From contig NXFV01001127.1 of the NCBI GenBank assembly GCA_002803225.1, forward strand, positions 1-15,167: 15,167 bases of DNA, given 5' to 3'. Position 1 is the stretch's first letter. Every line of letters starts with the position of its first letter. A model generated the notes under the pieces. The model saw nothing but the letters and a program-made list of their open reading frames with translations. It was not told where the DNA came from and made no database searches. The stretch comes from Gamarada debralockiae (lineage: Eukaryota; Ascomycota; Leotiomycetes; Helotiales; Hyphodiscaceae). Both the position numbers and the translations under genes were made by a program. Positions 1 through 10,149 of this stretch are shown here, piece after piece.

Positions 1-3000
1 CCCTAATACCCTCTTCCTCGTCTCCATCACTTGCACCTCCAAGTCTTCGGCCTCCTTCCAGCGTCCTTGCTCCCAGTACATATTCCCAAATGTACTGGCT
101 ATAGAACTATTGTCATATCCAAGGGTCCTTCCGCTTTCCGAGAATCGCTTGTTATTTAAAAGACATGCATCCATATGTGCTAAAAGTGCCATTTTCTGAT
201 CTGCCGTCGTATTTCGGCTCTTGAATGATTGTATAGAAACCTCGACGATACCAATTGCTTCCTGACAATAACTGTGTCGCTTGTTCTTCTTCATACGTAA
301 TTGTAACCAATCCCGAATAAGTGGATGGAGGGAAAACGTCTGATGGTTTTGATCATCGTCGCTTTGAACGCGCAGTAGCGATAGTTGGACACATTTCTCT
401 CTGAGACTCCAAAACATGTCAGATTCCCAGGTGTACTTAGTGCGAGTATCCTGGCTGCGTGATTTATAGCCACTTTGAACTGTGTCATTTCTCCGAAATG
501 GTCGTCTAGATTGCCCTACTAAGGAGGCTCTTGCTAAAAACTCCCCATTGGCGGATAAATCGTCTTCGAAACTGTCACTGCCGCTATCTTCTTCGGTAGC
601 CTTGACAAATATTGTGAACCACTCTGGCGGCGAATCCGTGGCTTCCCAAAAGGTCTGGAAAAGATCTTCTGCGACATTCAAGTGGTCGAGAAATGCTTGG
701 AGGGTCAGGAAGTGAGCAGCGCTTTCTTGCCTTCGTGGATCATCGGGTATCAGTTGCTGGAATGACATTTCCCAGGTAGTGAAAGCGCTCAAGGCTCTTT
801 CTTTCTCTTTCTGCCGCTGAATCTGCATCGTACTATATTCCCAGCCATATTCAGGTGTATACCGGAGAATCTTCTCCCTTTCCTTTTCATAGGAGGGAAT
901 AAAGTCTTTAATTGCCATTCTTCTGTACTTAATATATGCAGCAGCTTGATCAATTGCCAATGCGAGACCGCCTAGCCGATTAATAATTCGTGTTCCCTCG
1001 TCTTTATTTGCATGGCGTGTAATAGGCTCATGAAGAAGTAGTTGCAGCCCTTCATCGTTTGTCATCGCTGGGACCTCAAGAAGTTCCCCAAATCGGCGTA
1101 GCTCCTGATTGCGGCTCGTGATGATAATCTTTCCATGTCCGCCTGCCCATTGCAATTAGTAATATACCCAACGGACTGTAGATAGTGTAGGTAGAGAGAA
1201 ATACTAGTTGGAAAAAATTTCCCCTTCAAGCTTGTGAACTCCCCCGGCCAGTCGTAATTGTCGAAAACCAGGATCCAGCGTGTTCTCCAACGCCCGAAGG
1301 TATTGAGCACACGTCGGATCTTCTGATCCGAGTCTCCCAGTTCGCCGGAAGATGTTCCGTCAAGAACAGCAGCAATCCTCTCAAACGCTTCTCTGGTTGT
1401 TATCTCAGAGCTTGCATTAACCCAGAAGATACCTTGATGACTCTCCCTTGATCTTTCACAGTACTTTAGAGCAATCTGGCTTTTGCCTTGACCTCCAAGC
1501 GCATGAAGGATTAGCACTTTAGGGCGAGTCACATCTGCAGCTGAGAAGTAATCGTCGATTTGCGAAAGGATCTCTTCTCTGCCAATGAAGCTGCTCACGA
1601 GTCTCCTGGGGACTTCGTAGTATTTATGAGTTTCCTGAGCTATTCAACTAACTATAAGCCGGTGATACTCTTTGGATGCTGACCGCTTTAAAGCAGAAAT
1701 TTATTATCGTTGCAACATCAATAAAAACTTCTCAGCTCTCACCATTACTTGTTACAGCATTGTCACGCTGCAGATGCTTGGCACACTGCTCAACTTCCTC
1801 TCCTTGCCCCTCCATGTAATCGATTGCATAGTCCACGATCTCGCCAGATTCGCTGTAGCCCTCCCACCCAAGCTCGGGAAGGTTGTAGACGTTGAATCGA
1901 TGATAACGCTTGTCACCACCCCCAAGATCCGGGTGTCCTAGGAGGAACTTTTTGGCTGTTTCCTCAGTTTGCATCGCAATGTCGTACATAGCATCTGTGA
2001 AGCCGGGATCGTCTGTGTGTATCGCCCGCAACCGGGGGCTGCCGGCTCCCACCGAGATCACACAACTAATTACCTGTTCTAATCCACCGGTTTTGCTCCA
2101 GATACGCTGCGCCTCGTTCCAAACACGGTCGATAGGATTATTTGCCCCAAGCTCGCCTGCAACGTACTTTGACGGCGGATGTCCAAATTGAACGGCTTCG
2201 AATACTTTTGCTGATGAAAGTGTTGCACATGCAGCATCTACAATTGTGACGGGTCTCCGATCAGGCTCTCCCGGTAGAACGTAGTTTTGGAAATGCACGA
2301 TCGTGTTGGTGCTCTGAGCGGTCGCACAAACAAATCTAGCTAGTGTCAATAGAGTATATAAGGCAAAGAATGAGGTAAATCTTCATAGTCAAGACCTACG
2401 TGTAGCAGCTGATATTATCATCATTCCTAAATTTGCCAGCTGGTAGCAGTCCTTGTGCTTCAATTATCTCTGACACGGTTGACCTCAAGTTGTCCGACTT
2501 TATCTTCTCAGAGGAGCCAAACTCTGCCCCAGCAGCCTCATTGTGTTTGACAGAGAGACGCTCAAAAAGTTGCAGGTATGCGGCTCTGCACTCCTCCACG
2601 GTCATTCCCAAACGACCGAGCATAATTGCAATGAGCCTGGTAGTTTTTAGCAGAGTACACGTCGCCAGGGTGTCCTCGCCTTACCCTCCTGTACCAGATC
2701 CCCCGATCAGGTCGAAAACTTCGCATGGCTTCAGAAGAGGATCTTGGTGCTCGTTAACTTTTGCCATCAGATCCTCTAGAATATACAGGATCGATAAGCC
2801 GCGAAGCCCTCCACCATCTAGAGACAGCAGGTTGCGGCATTTTCTTGGTAAGGACGCAGCCTGTGTAGTGTTCGAATGTGCAATGTTTGCAAGGATTTGT
2901 CGAATGTCATCTTTCTCGGTCGGCGAGAAGGTCCCGGCGTTGGCTGCTTCGGCGTGGGATAAGGTTAACACGCCAACATATTCGTGCAGCCTTTGCAAGA

Positions 3001-3370
3001 TGCCCCTCACTTTCTTATTCTGGAAGACACTCATCCCGGCCTTCCAAATAACCTCCACCTTTGCTGCGTTCTCTTCCGGAGTGAACTTTTTCAGAACTGT
3101 TTTGAGTTCTCGTAACGTGCCCTCGACGCCTCGATGTATCGGGACCAATGCTGTGCAAGTATCCTCATCTATCTCTTTGTTATCAATGCGCTCTTTAGTT
3201 CTCTTGACTGCGAGGCTTATCGGCGGGAGCAAGTCGTTGATGGATTGGAAAGCATCTCCGACATCATTTCTGCTTGCGCGAAGTCCAGCAGCTCGAGCGA
3301 GGACCTTCTGGCTGAAGTCGAGCAGTGTGATAATGCTTGTGATAGCGGCTATCACCTCTAACCCTGACAT
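1..3370 (-). CDS. SesA-like / patatin-like / NB-ARC / TPR NLR protein, C-terminus beyond window
   Basis: This is a STAND (NLR-like) receptor of the fungal allorecognition type, read from ATG at 3370. Exons are 3370-2685, 2636-2400, 2335-1743, 1639-1205 and 1142-1. The introns (48, 64, 103 and 62 bp) keep phase and give 1031 codons to the edge. Residues 1-140 form a helical domain starting MSGLEVIAAITSIITLLD, SesA-like. Residues 180-480 are patatin-like, with DGGGLRG at 185-191. NB-ARC starts near 520: Walker A GGQGKS (554-559), Walker B WILVFD (D632), sensor TSR (660-662), GLAL (710-713). A TPR-like helix pair (YWEQGRWKEAEDLEVQV) begins near the edge. In active homologues the elbow reads GTSTGG; here it is GSGTGG (G226 at the nucleophile), and the usual DG(A/G) is AGE (A367), so lipase activity is doubtful. 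The NB-ARC looks intact. The splice calls are mine. Mutant allele, pseudoenzyme and early pseudogene all remain possible. Confidence 0.88.
2637..2684 (-). other. intron 1 of the patatin NLR gene
   Basis: The donor reads GTAAGG and the acceptor ACCAG, 48 bp apart, with GCTAAAA as a possible branch site. Splicing joins GGSGTGG directly to LIAIMLGRL, the usual sequence after the patatin nucleophile elbow. The substitution at the elbow is therefore not an artefact of a misplaced splice site: the altered codon lies in exon 1, eight bases before the donor. Confidence 0.85.
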
Positions 3371-4114
3371 ATTGCGACAAGAGCTTTTTCAGAAGTAGCA
3401 GTCGCTCTATGGGCTGAAGATGAAGGTAAAGGTGAAGGTGCCTCCAAGATTTGCGGCTGGCAATAGAGCACGACGGGGCCGGATTGTGGCTGAATGCCCC
3501 AACTGACAACTCAGCCCTACCCAGCCACGTCCCGCATGACCCAGACTGGCGCTTGAAGCACGCATCTTAGCACGTCTGTCACATCTTCATTGCTGACAAT
3601 GATAGACCAATAATTGTGCATAAAGCTGCAAGTTAGTCAAGGAATATGCAATAAACTGGCGCCAGAAATGCTTCTTCACGTGTTGCTATGGCGGGTGCAG
3701 GGATAGACCCAGCTAGCCCAGAATGATATTAGTGTATGCAGAATGGTCTTGGCAGTGTGGCTTAGCCCAAATTCTGCAGGTGTTTTAAAGCGGAAGCCGA
3801 TTTCGCTAGCGACTGTAGCTGGTGAAGTCTAAATAGTGCATTTCAGATAGAGCCATTCTCTTCCAACTTTCAAGCTCTCTGCCATCCTTTTTTGTTCTTT
3901 CCAGACGACTTGTTTTTAATCCAGCGGGAAATAAGATCAGGGTGAATGCCTTCAACAATTGCTTGTCAGGAACGGATGGAAGGCCAAAAGATACCCTTAT
4001 ATCGATTGCATGAATTGGAGTGCTGAGGGGTATACTTGGGTTGCATTGTATCCTGTCTAAGGTAATATAGTCATCAAAACTTCGAGGAATAGAGGTGCAA
4101 GTTACCGCCAGCCT
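3371..4114. other. intergenic region, promoter side of the patatin NLR gene
   Basis: This is 744 bp between the start of one minus-strand NLR and the stop of the next. I see no gene, RNA or mobile element in it. At 3415-3440, 45 to 70 bp before the NLR ATG, the minus strand carries an imperfect pyrimidine-rich hexamer run of the form CACCTT repeated about four times. Such tracts often lie near transcription starts in fungi, but the role here is a guess. Confidence 0.5.
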
Positions 4115-5653
4115 CTATCCTTGGGGAAATCTCCATTGGACTTCGAGAGAGCTCAAGTGCATTGTCTCCAAACAGCGATTCTTGCAATCAGTACGCTTCC
4201 AGACCACCAGCTCGGGTACTTTACGCTCCCAGGCCAAGTGGTCCGACATTGCTCTCCTTGAGGTCTTCTCTTTGAGATCTTCTTTCCCCTCCACCGGCAA
4301 GCGTAGGAGCAAATGTTGACATTCAACTTGTCCTGCCCACACAGCCCAATCATACGGTATCTCTCCCGCGTCATCAACAGCTTCCGTAGAGGCTCCGTAC
4401 TCCAGCAACATACTTACCAGATCCCCTTTCCTATGTATCGTGGCGGTGTGGAGAGGGCTTACTAGATTGAAGTCTGCTCGACTGGGATCCGCTCCCGCGT
4501 CGAGCAGAAGCTTCATCACACCCATATGGTATCTTATCACAGCGGCATGAAGCGCAGTCCCTCCAAACCGGCTTCCTGGGGCATTTAGATCGACTCCAGT
4601 TTTGATCAATCCTTCCACCATCTCAGCCAAGCCGAAAGAAGCTGAGTAGTAGAGCGACGTTGCATGGCGAGGGTAAAAATCCCATTGAGAGCTATCCCTT
4701 GCGTTCAAAAGTTGCACCCAGGACATGAAGGTGCCACGAGAACGAGGACAGAAAAAGTCGAATATAAAATCGTTCAATTTCGATGTTGGGGTTGTTGCTC
4801 GAACGTAATAAGTCCATCCTGTTGCAACATGTTGTAGGAAAGGATGCTGTGAAAGCCTTTCGATGTAGTCCTCCTCGGTCGGCGTTGGACCACTTGCCAG
4901 GCTCTTGTAAGATAGGTATGTAAGACAGTCGAGTCCCAGCTTGTTGTATGCATCAGTCGAATTCATCAGGAAGTCTGGCAGGCAGGCGTCTGAGGAGAGC
5001 AAGTAGTCCTTTACCGACAAGTGCGCGAGCCTGACATGGCCTTGTTCGGACAGGTTTACGAGGCTGCCACACAAAGTCAAGATATCCTGTGGGCTACTGA
5101 GGAGAGAGTCCTCATCCAGCTCGTCCATCTCTTGTTCTATAGCTATTGCTGTATGCAGCTCTTCGAGTGTCAAAGGAAGGACCGCAAATGCCAGCCACAG
5201 CAAGATTCTGCGAACAATTTCAACATCATTCTTCGAGACTTTGAGCAGTATATTTTGGTATGTTTCGTTCAAGCCGCTAGGCAGCTCCTGTAGAGCAGTC
5301 CGGATGGCCTTTATTGTGTGAAGACTGGCGATTTCGTCGAGCTGGCATTGGACCCATCGGAACCTATTTGATCAGCACTCATTCCAATCGAAAGACCACT
5401 TAACTTACTTTCCCTGAGATCTGGAAATCAACGATTCTGTGATATCGCTCCTAATTGATGGTTTCAACCAGAGCAGCTTCCGGTCCGACTCCAGGCGGTG
5501 GTTGATGTAGCTGCGAATATCTTCGTCCACCGCCTGCAAATTACTCTCTATGCGTAGAACACTGAAAAAATACAACCCCTCTTGGATATCTAGCTCTGCC
5601 CTGCTAGTCATTAACAAGTTGATATTATCCGCTGCCTCGAGGCGATCAAGAGC
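4115..5653 (-). pseudogene. 5'-truncated NACHT-ankyrin NLR gene
   Basis: This is the distal half of a NACHT-type STAND gene. The exon at 5653-5409 encodes the end of the NACHT core (INLLMTSRAELD, then VDEDIRSYINHRL). A 45-bp intron (5408-5364, GTAAGT to AATAG) keeps frame into FRWVQCQLDEI. Exon 5363-4115 carries the winged-helix-like segment (LLWLAFAVLPLTLEELHTAI; LAHLSVKDYLLS) and about four ankyrin repeats (for example GTALHAAVIRYHMGVMKLLLDAGADP), ending at a stop with no frameshift. Walker A, Walker B and any N-terminal effector domain are missing. No P-loop is visible on the minus strand between here and the next gene at 6519. Upstream reading meets stops in an AT-rich repeat without an ATG, although TTACAG at 5659-5654 could be a splice acceptor. 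The body is uninterrupted, so the loss is recent or the fragment is still expressed. It may act only as an ankyrin protein from an internal ATG. Confidence 0.75.
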
Positions 5654-5834
5654 CTGTAAATTTAGCGATAGATAGCTTAAAATTTTAGTGATCAAGAGCC
5701 TATAAATTTAGTGACCAATAGCTTGAATTTTAGTGATTAGAGCCTATAAATTTAGCGACTAATAGCTTATATAATTATTTAAAGCCTAAAGCTATAACAA
5801 TTAAGGGCCTATAACTTAATAACTAATAGCCTCT
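5644..5834. repeat. degenerate ~45-bp AT-rich tandem repeat (minisatellite)
   Basis: Three clear copies start at 5644, 5690 and 5735, spaced 46 and 45 bp apart. Each contains AGCCTATAAATTTAG or a near variant (the first copy has CTGTAAA), then GA-TAATAGCTT. A fourth diverged copy lies at about 5806-5834 (GGCCTATAACTTAATAACT then AATAGC). The stretch is strongly AT-rich and TpA-rich, which fits RIP-like mutation of a repeat. It abuts, and slightly overlaps, the broken 5' end of the NACHT-ankyrin remnant. Confidence 0.8.
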
Positions 5835-6518
5835 AAGATCACTAATTCTAGGCTTTTATTCACTATTTATTATTACTTAGGCATGAGATAGGGTGTGAGA
5901 AAAGCGAAGCCTGTACTAGTTTTACAAAGGCGGTGAGCGAATTCGGTTTTTGGAAAAAAGTCTATATGAGCCGCCATATATCGGAATGACATCGCCTAAA
6001 TTTTCCTTTTGATATATCAAAGTTTAATTGTAGATGGTATGAGAACGAGTAATTGGTGAGCCTTCCCGTTAATAATAACCACGTCCCGACATCCCGTCTG
6101 ATATACGTACATCCAGTCTGAGGTACATCCGAGCCCGACCATTTGCGCGGTCAATGAATAGGGCGACCAATGGTTCCTCATGCGAAAGCCATGATGCCAC
6201 CTTTCGGTTAGGGATGTATCTTGCCTTCCACGTTTTGTGATTCGTGGCATATCCCCCACTTTTTGGGGGCGAGTTGTCATATCTTGCGCCATTCTCCGGC
6301 CCTATATCTCGAATCTCGACAATGGGACAGTCTTCAAGACTCTTTCTTAATCCATCTCCTCTAACACCGTGTCCACAGGGAGCCGCAACGGCAGATGGGG
6401 GGCTGCACTCATCTGCCAGTCATAAAACTGCGACCAAGTCCCAAAGAAAGCAGCTTCACTTCGGAGCTTGAGCCTCGTACTGTAGTTACCATCAATCGCG
6501 TATCCCGGATTGTAGCCA
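5835..6518. other. divergent intergenic region between NACHT remnant and kinase
   Basis: The NACHT-ankyrin remnant reads away to the left and the kinase to the right, so this should hold the kinase promoter and once the NLR promoter. No P-loop or other NLR domain is encoded here on the minus strand. A minus-strand reading frame of 91 codons (6292-6017) has no motif I recognise. A weak imperfect direct repeat (ACATCCCGTCTGATATAC / ACATCCAGTCTGAGGTAC) lies at about 6088-6129. A clean promoter element cannot be pinned down. Confidence 0.45.
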
Positions 6519-8147
6519 ATGGCGGCGTCTCTTTATAGTGAACTTGGGAAGCCGGTCAAATGTCACATTACCGGCATCAAGTACATCCCGTTGGACACTA
6601 TCTATGAGAAGATTACGGTAGAGAGTGTGAAGGCGAGTCTGCCATGCTGCGATGGTGTGCTCGAGGGCAAAATCCAACGGGCGAGGAAAGTAATTGCCAT
6701 TCTTGTGCTTATTGACAAGGAAAGCACTATCGAGAGTCTGTTGTCGGACGAACTCAGGGATGAGGATCTTCCCCTTTTGGAGAGCATGGATCATGACAAC
6801 GTCGTTGTGAAATCCTACTGCGGCAATAAGACGTTCAACTCATTTGCGACTTGGCGCCGTGCGGGCATTGACCAGTTTCTCGACACGCAGTGGATGGTTC
6901 TAGCACATGTGCTGGACCTCACAGTCCCCATTGCGAGCACCATCCGACTCGATGGCAACCGCGCACTGCCATTGTCTTCCTGTGAAGAGATTGGCGAGAC
7001 TGATTACAGCATAGTCTACAAGTGTGTGCCCCGGTCTCCGCGTCAACATAGGTTCAGCGACAACGTAAGTGCCGCATTAGCTTCCCCTGATTGTTCCGCC
7101 TACCTCTACATACACTAAAGTCAAATCTGATTGAAGTTACAAGAAGACAAACCTGGAGAAGTACGGCTTGCCATTAAGAAGTTCAACCGAAGAGGCGACT
7201 TTGAACTCGAGAAAAACAACCTGGAGAAGATCCGATCCGATTGCAGCAACAATGCCCATCTCATCCAGCATATCGCTATCTGCGATGAAGTCCCATACAT
7301 CATATTTCCATGGGCCGGCGGCGGAACCCTGGAAGACCTCTGGAAGGACAAGAGTGGGGGAGAGCGGACCTCTGAATCTCTCCTGTGGTCTCTCAGACAA
7401 ATGCTCGGTCTGGCACACGCCCTGCAGGATCTCCACATGGTGAACTGTCGCCACGGAGACCTCAAACCAAGCAACATTCTCTATTTCACCCAAGATGGCG
7501 TCGGCGGCATCTTGAAGATTGCAGACCTCGGCGTGGCGAGAGTTCACAAGGAAGCGACCAATGATCCAAGGCGCAGAGGGACCATCACCAGGGCTTCGAC
7601 GCAAGAATACGAAGGGCCGGAAGCGAACGAATACAGTCCGAACGAGAAAGCAAGGTCGCGCACCTATGACTCCTGGTCGATGGGCTGCATCATCCTGGAG
7701 TTCGTCGTATGGCTGCTGCACGACTACGAAGCGATCGAGAGCTTCAGATGCGCTCGGACGTCAAAGAACCACAGTTACTACTGCTACATAAACGAAATCG
7801 TCCAGGACGCCGTGACGCCGGAGAGGCGGGAGACGGTAGTGAGAGATCCGAAGGTCGATGAGGCGATCAAGTCTCTGCGAGAAGATCCGCGATGCGCCGG
7901 CACGGCCTTGGAGGACCTCGTCGAGCTCATCGACAAAAAGCTGCTCATGATCGAACCGAATCAGCGCCTCCGAGCTGACAACCTACGCGCAGAGCTTCAA
8001 TCGATAGTCGAGCAGGCCGAGGGGAACCAGTCGTATTTGATCAACGCCGTCCATCCACCTCCAGTCGTCCCCGAAATATTTGGAGGGCTACCGTCGCATT
8101 CGGATCCCAACGCTCGACATTCTCAGGATAACACTGAAGATGAATGA
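6519..8147 (+). CDS. fungal protein kinase, 518 residues, stand-alone member of the kinase pair
   Basis: Exons are 6519-7064 and 7137-8147. The intron (72 bp, GTAAGT to TGAAG) is phase 0. An in-frame TAG at 6513 sits just before the ATG, so the start is firm. Residues 1-165 form an N-terminal region without a known name but shared with the kinase-HET protein downstream (KVIAILVLIDKES; FLDTQWMVLAHVL). The kinase domain runs from about 165 to 460: EEIGETDYSIVYK as the glycine loop, LAIKK (K196), CRHGDLKPSN (D290, N295), ADLG in place of DFG (D312), YEGPE (340-344) and DSWSMG (360-365). The residues needed for catalysis are therefore present. The C-terminal tail of about 60 residues is polar and looks disordered. 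No membrane segment or signal peptide is visible. This lineage-specific family often sits near incompatibility-type genes; substrate and trigger are unknown. Confidence 0.9.
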
Positions 8148-8246
8148 GAGGGAAATATGTTCACCTGAAGGAACTTTCTTTGGCTGTTTGAAGATGGGTG
8201 ACGCGGGCGTGTGAGTGGTACGCCGACTTGCGGCGCCAGCAGTTGT

Positions 8247-8252
8247 AATAAA
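8247..8252 (+). promoter_or_regulatory. possible polyadenylation signal of the 518-residue kinase
   Basis: A canonical AATAAA occurs 100 bp after the kinase stop codon, a sensible distance for a fungal 3' UTR. A single hexamer is weak evidence. Confidence 0.4.
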
Positions 8253-10076
8253 GGCACGAATCTGACCGTAGGAAGGAGCATAACCTAGGGACTCCTGACG
8301 AAGAATCCAGGAGACAAACCTGACATCCTAACTCTTGGGCAAGCGTTGATGAGGCTGAATCTAGTCTTTCAAAGCCGACCGACCCTTAAGTCTGCTGGAA
8401 ATGGTCTGTTGGGGTATCCCATATTTCTAGAAGGCTTGGTGTTGCGAGAGACGGTTATCCGTCATGTTCAGAATGGCGTAGCCATGATATCCTCCGTATA
8501 AACGGCATGAGGCCCTTTTTTGGAGGCATTTTGCGACGTTGTGGAAGACTGGCAAGAGGAGTTACAAGGAAGCATGGCGCAATTCAGGGTTTGGACTGCA
8601 AATTTTAGAGCGCAGGGTATTCACAGGCCACGAAATAAAATGACTTTCAGAAAAGAAATTCATCCATTTCTCTACTCAGTACTTCTGATTGCAGCGGAGA
8701 CGAAAGGTCTTCGCGCTTCCAATCGGCTTCAGTTGTGTAAGTGGACTTGTCATTGTACCCTGCCGAGCATCACTGCGACCCAATCTGCGTTTGCAAGCTG
8801 GTAAGATTTGTCCCTCTCTAGCTTTGCTATTCCCCACATCGCTTTAATCCGTCGGTTGCCGGCGGACCATATGGTCTGCTCTCTTTCTTTTCAAAGAACT
8901 ATATCTGAGGATGGCTAAGTCCCTTTCCGGTTCGCCATTCGCAAGCTCGTCGAAGCATATGTCCGATGCCGTGCGCAGAGATTTCCCGCAGCCCGCGATA
9001 GCGGCCCAAGGCGCATCCTATCGACGAATCGATACGGGAGATGGACGATGGTTGTTCTGATTGCAGACAAGTCGCTTCTCTCGCGCCATTGTGCCTGGCC
9101 GAGCTCATTGTTAATACTGTTCCCGGGGTCGGATTCACTGATGCTCGACCCCCTATCTGCAGATTCAGGCGGAGACACGTGTGCCAATTACGTGCAAGAC
9201 AGTTCGAGTTAAGCGGCTACCAATCCTGCTCTCGCTGAGCTCTACTGTACTGTATGGTGCGAGCGAGGCTCGCTGTGTAATCTAGCATAATACAAGGCAA
9301 GAGCCGGTACTTGCCAGCGAGCTCCGCGCTACCCCTGCAGAGTCCTCGCTTTAACGCTTCCCAATTTCAATAATTGACTAGGGAAAAAATCATGTTCTGC
9401 ATGAGAAGTCCCAAAGACTGTTTGCAAATCTTGGAGTGCCCGAGAAACCTATGGCAGTTTTTACGCTGCGGCGGGACGTGCTCGACCAGATGGCACCTTG
9501 GATTGTTATCTCCGCGGATGAGCTGCCCACAATTCCATGTCTGCACAGTGTCGCAAATACACCAATCTCAGGCCCTAGAAGCATATCCCTGCAGAGCTTG
9601 GTGTATGAAGTGGATTGCCGCTGCTCCTACGGCCAAAATGGCAAATGATCTACGTCTCGTTGGTTGATATACTGTAGTATGCTAATACGTAGTGCACCAG
9701 GTACATGCCTTCTGCAGCCACGCGAGAATCATCACAGAAACACGTATCTTTCATTCGCCATTTGGGAGACATTTTTCCCCGGATGCGCCTTGGCTTGCAC
9801 GACATGGTGATTGTAGCATGCTGTGGCCTCCATGAGCCTCCAATAGAAGACATCATAACCATGGCGAGATTATTCAAGTCAGTGCCGGTGAGATGAGAAG
9901 ACTCTTGAGAACCGTACCGCCCACACACCAATGAGTAGTATTAGACATTACGGATGGGAGAAAGCAGGCTGTTGCTGAGCAGCTGGGTTATGCCTATAAC
10001 GTGACAGGAACCACCTTTCATATCTCTAGGTCGAGCGAGGGTGTGGAATTGTGCCGCTCACTCTTCTCTCATAGCC

Positions 10077-10084
10077 TATAATTA
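10077..10084 (+). promoter_or_regulatory. possible TATA element of the kinase-HET gene
   Basis: TATAATTA lies 66 bp before the ATG at 10150. A second run, ATATATATA at 10132-10140, ends only 9 bp before the ATG. If that run were the TATA box, transcription would begin inside the reading frame, so the upstream element fits better. This is by position only. Confidence 0.25.
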
Positions 10085-10149
10085 CAATCCCAAGGTCCCA
10101 CGCATCTAGACTCGTCGTTTAGACTACTGTCATATATATATCGGACAGA

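Larger units (their letters stand above)
8148..10149. other. 2-kb region between the two kinase genes, no convincing gene
   Basis: Only short reading frames occur on either strand (the longest are under 100 codons) and none shows a domain I can name. The most protein-like is a plus-strand frame open from 9382 to 9648 with its first ATG at 9451 (contains AVFTLRRDVLDQMAPW); it could be a remnant exon. I looked for decayed HET, kinase or NLR motifs in both directions and found none. The last ~150 bp should hold the kinase-HET promoter. Confidence 0.5.

Noticed and set aside
2433..3398. A 321-codon open frame on the plus strand
   Set aside because: It is antisense to the patatin NLR exons, whose motifs and splice phases are convincing; its own translation has no recognisable domain.
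6017..6292. Minus-strand 91-codon frame as a missing 5' exon of the NACHT gene
   Set aside because: It contains no P-loop or other NACHT motif and has no clear splice link to 5653.
7137..7721. A 194-codon minus-strand frame
   Set aside because: It is antisense to the kinase domain, which has intact catalytic motifs.
8899..9187. Two overlapping minus-strand frames of 79 and 90 codons
   Set aside because: No domain, no supporting signals, and two frames open at once suggests base composition rather than coding.
9262..9274. Palindrome AGCGAG-G-CTCGCT
   Set aside because: A short single hairpin with no neighbouring signal; expected by chance at this length.
9382..9648. Plus-strand frame with protein-like composition
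   Set aside because: First ATG only at 9451, 66 codons left, no motif and no clear splice partner; not enough for a gene call.
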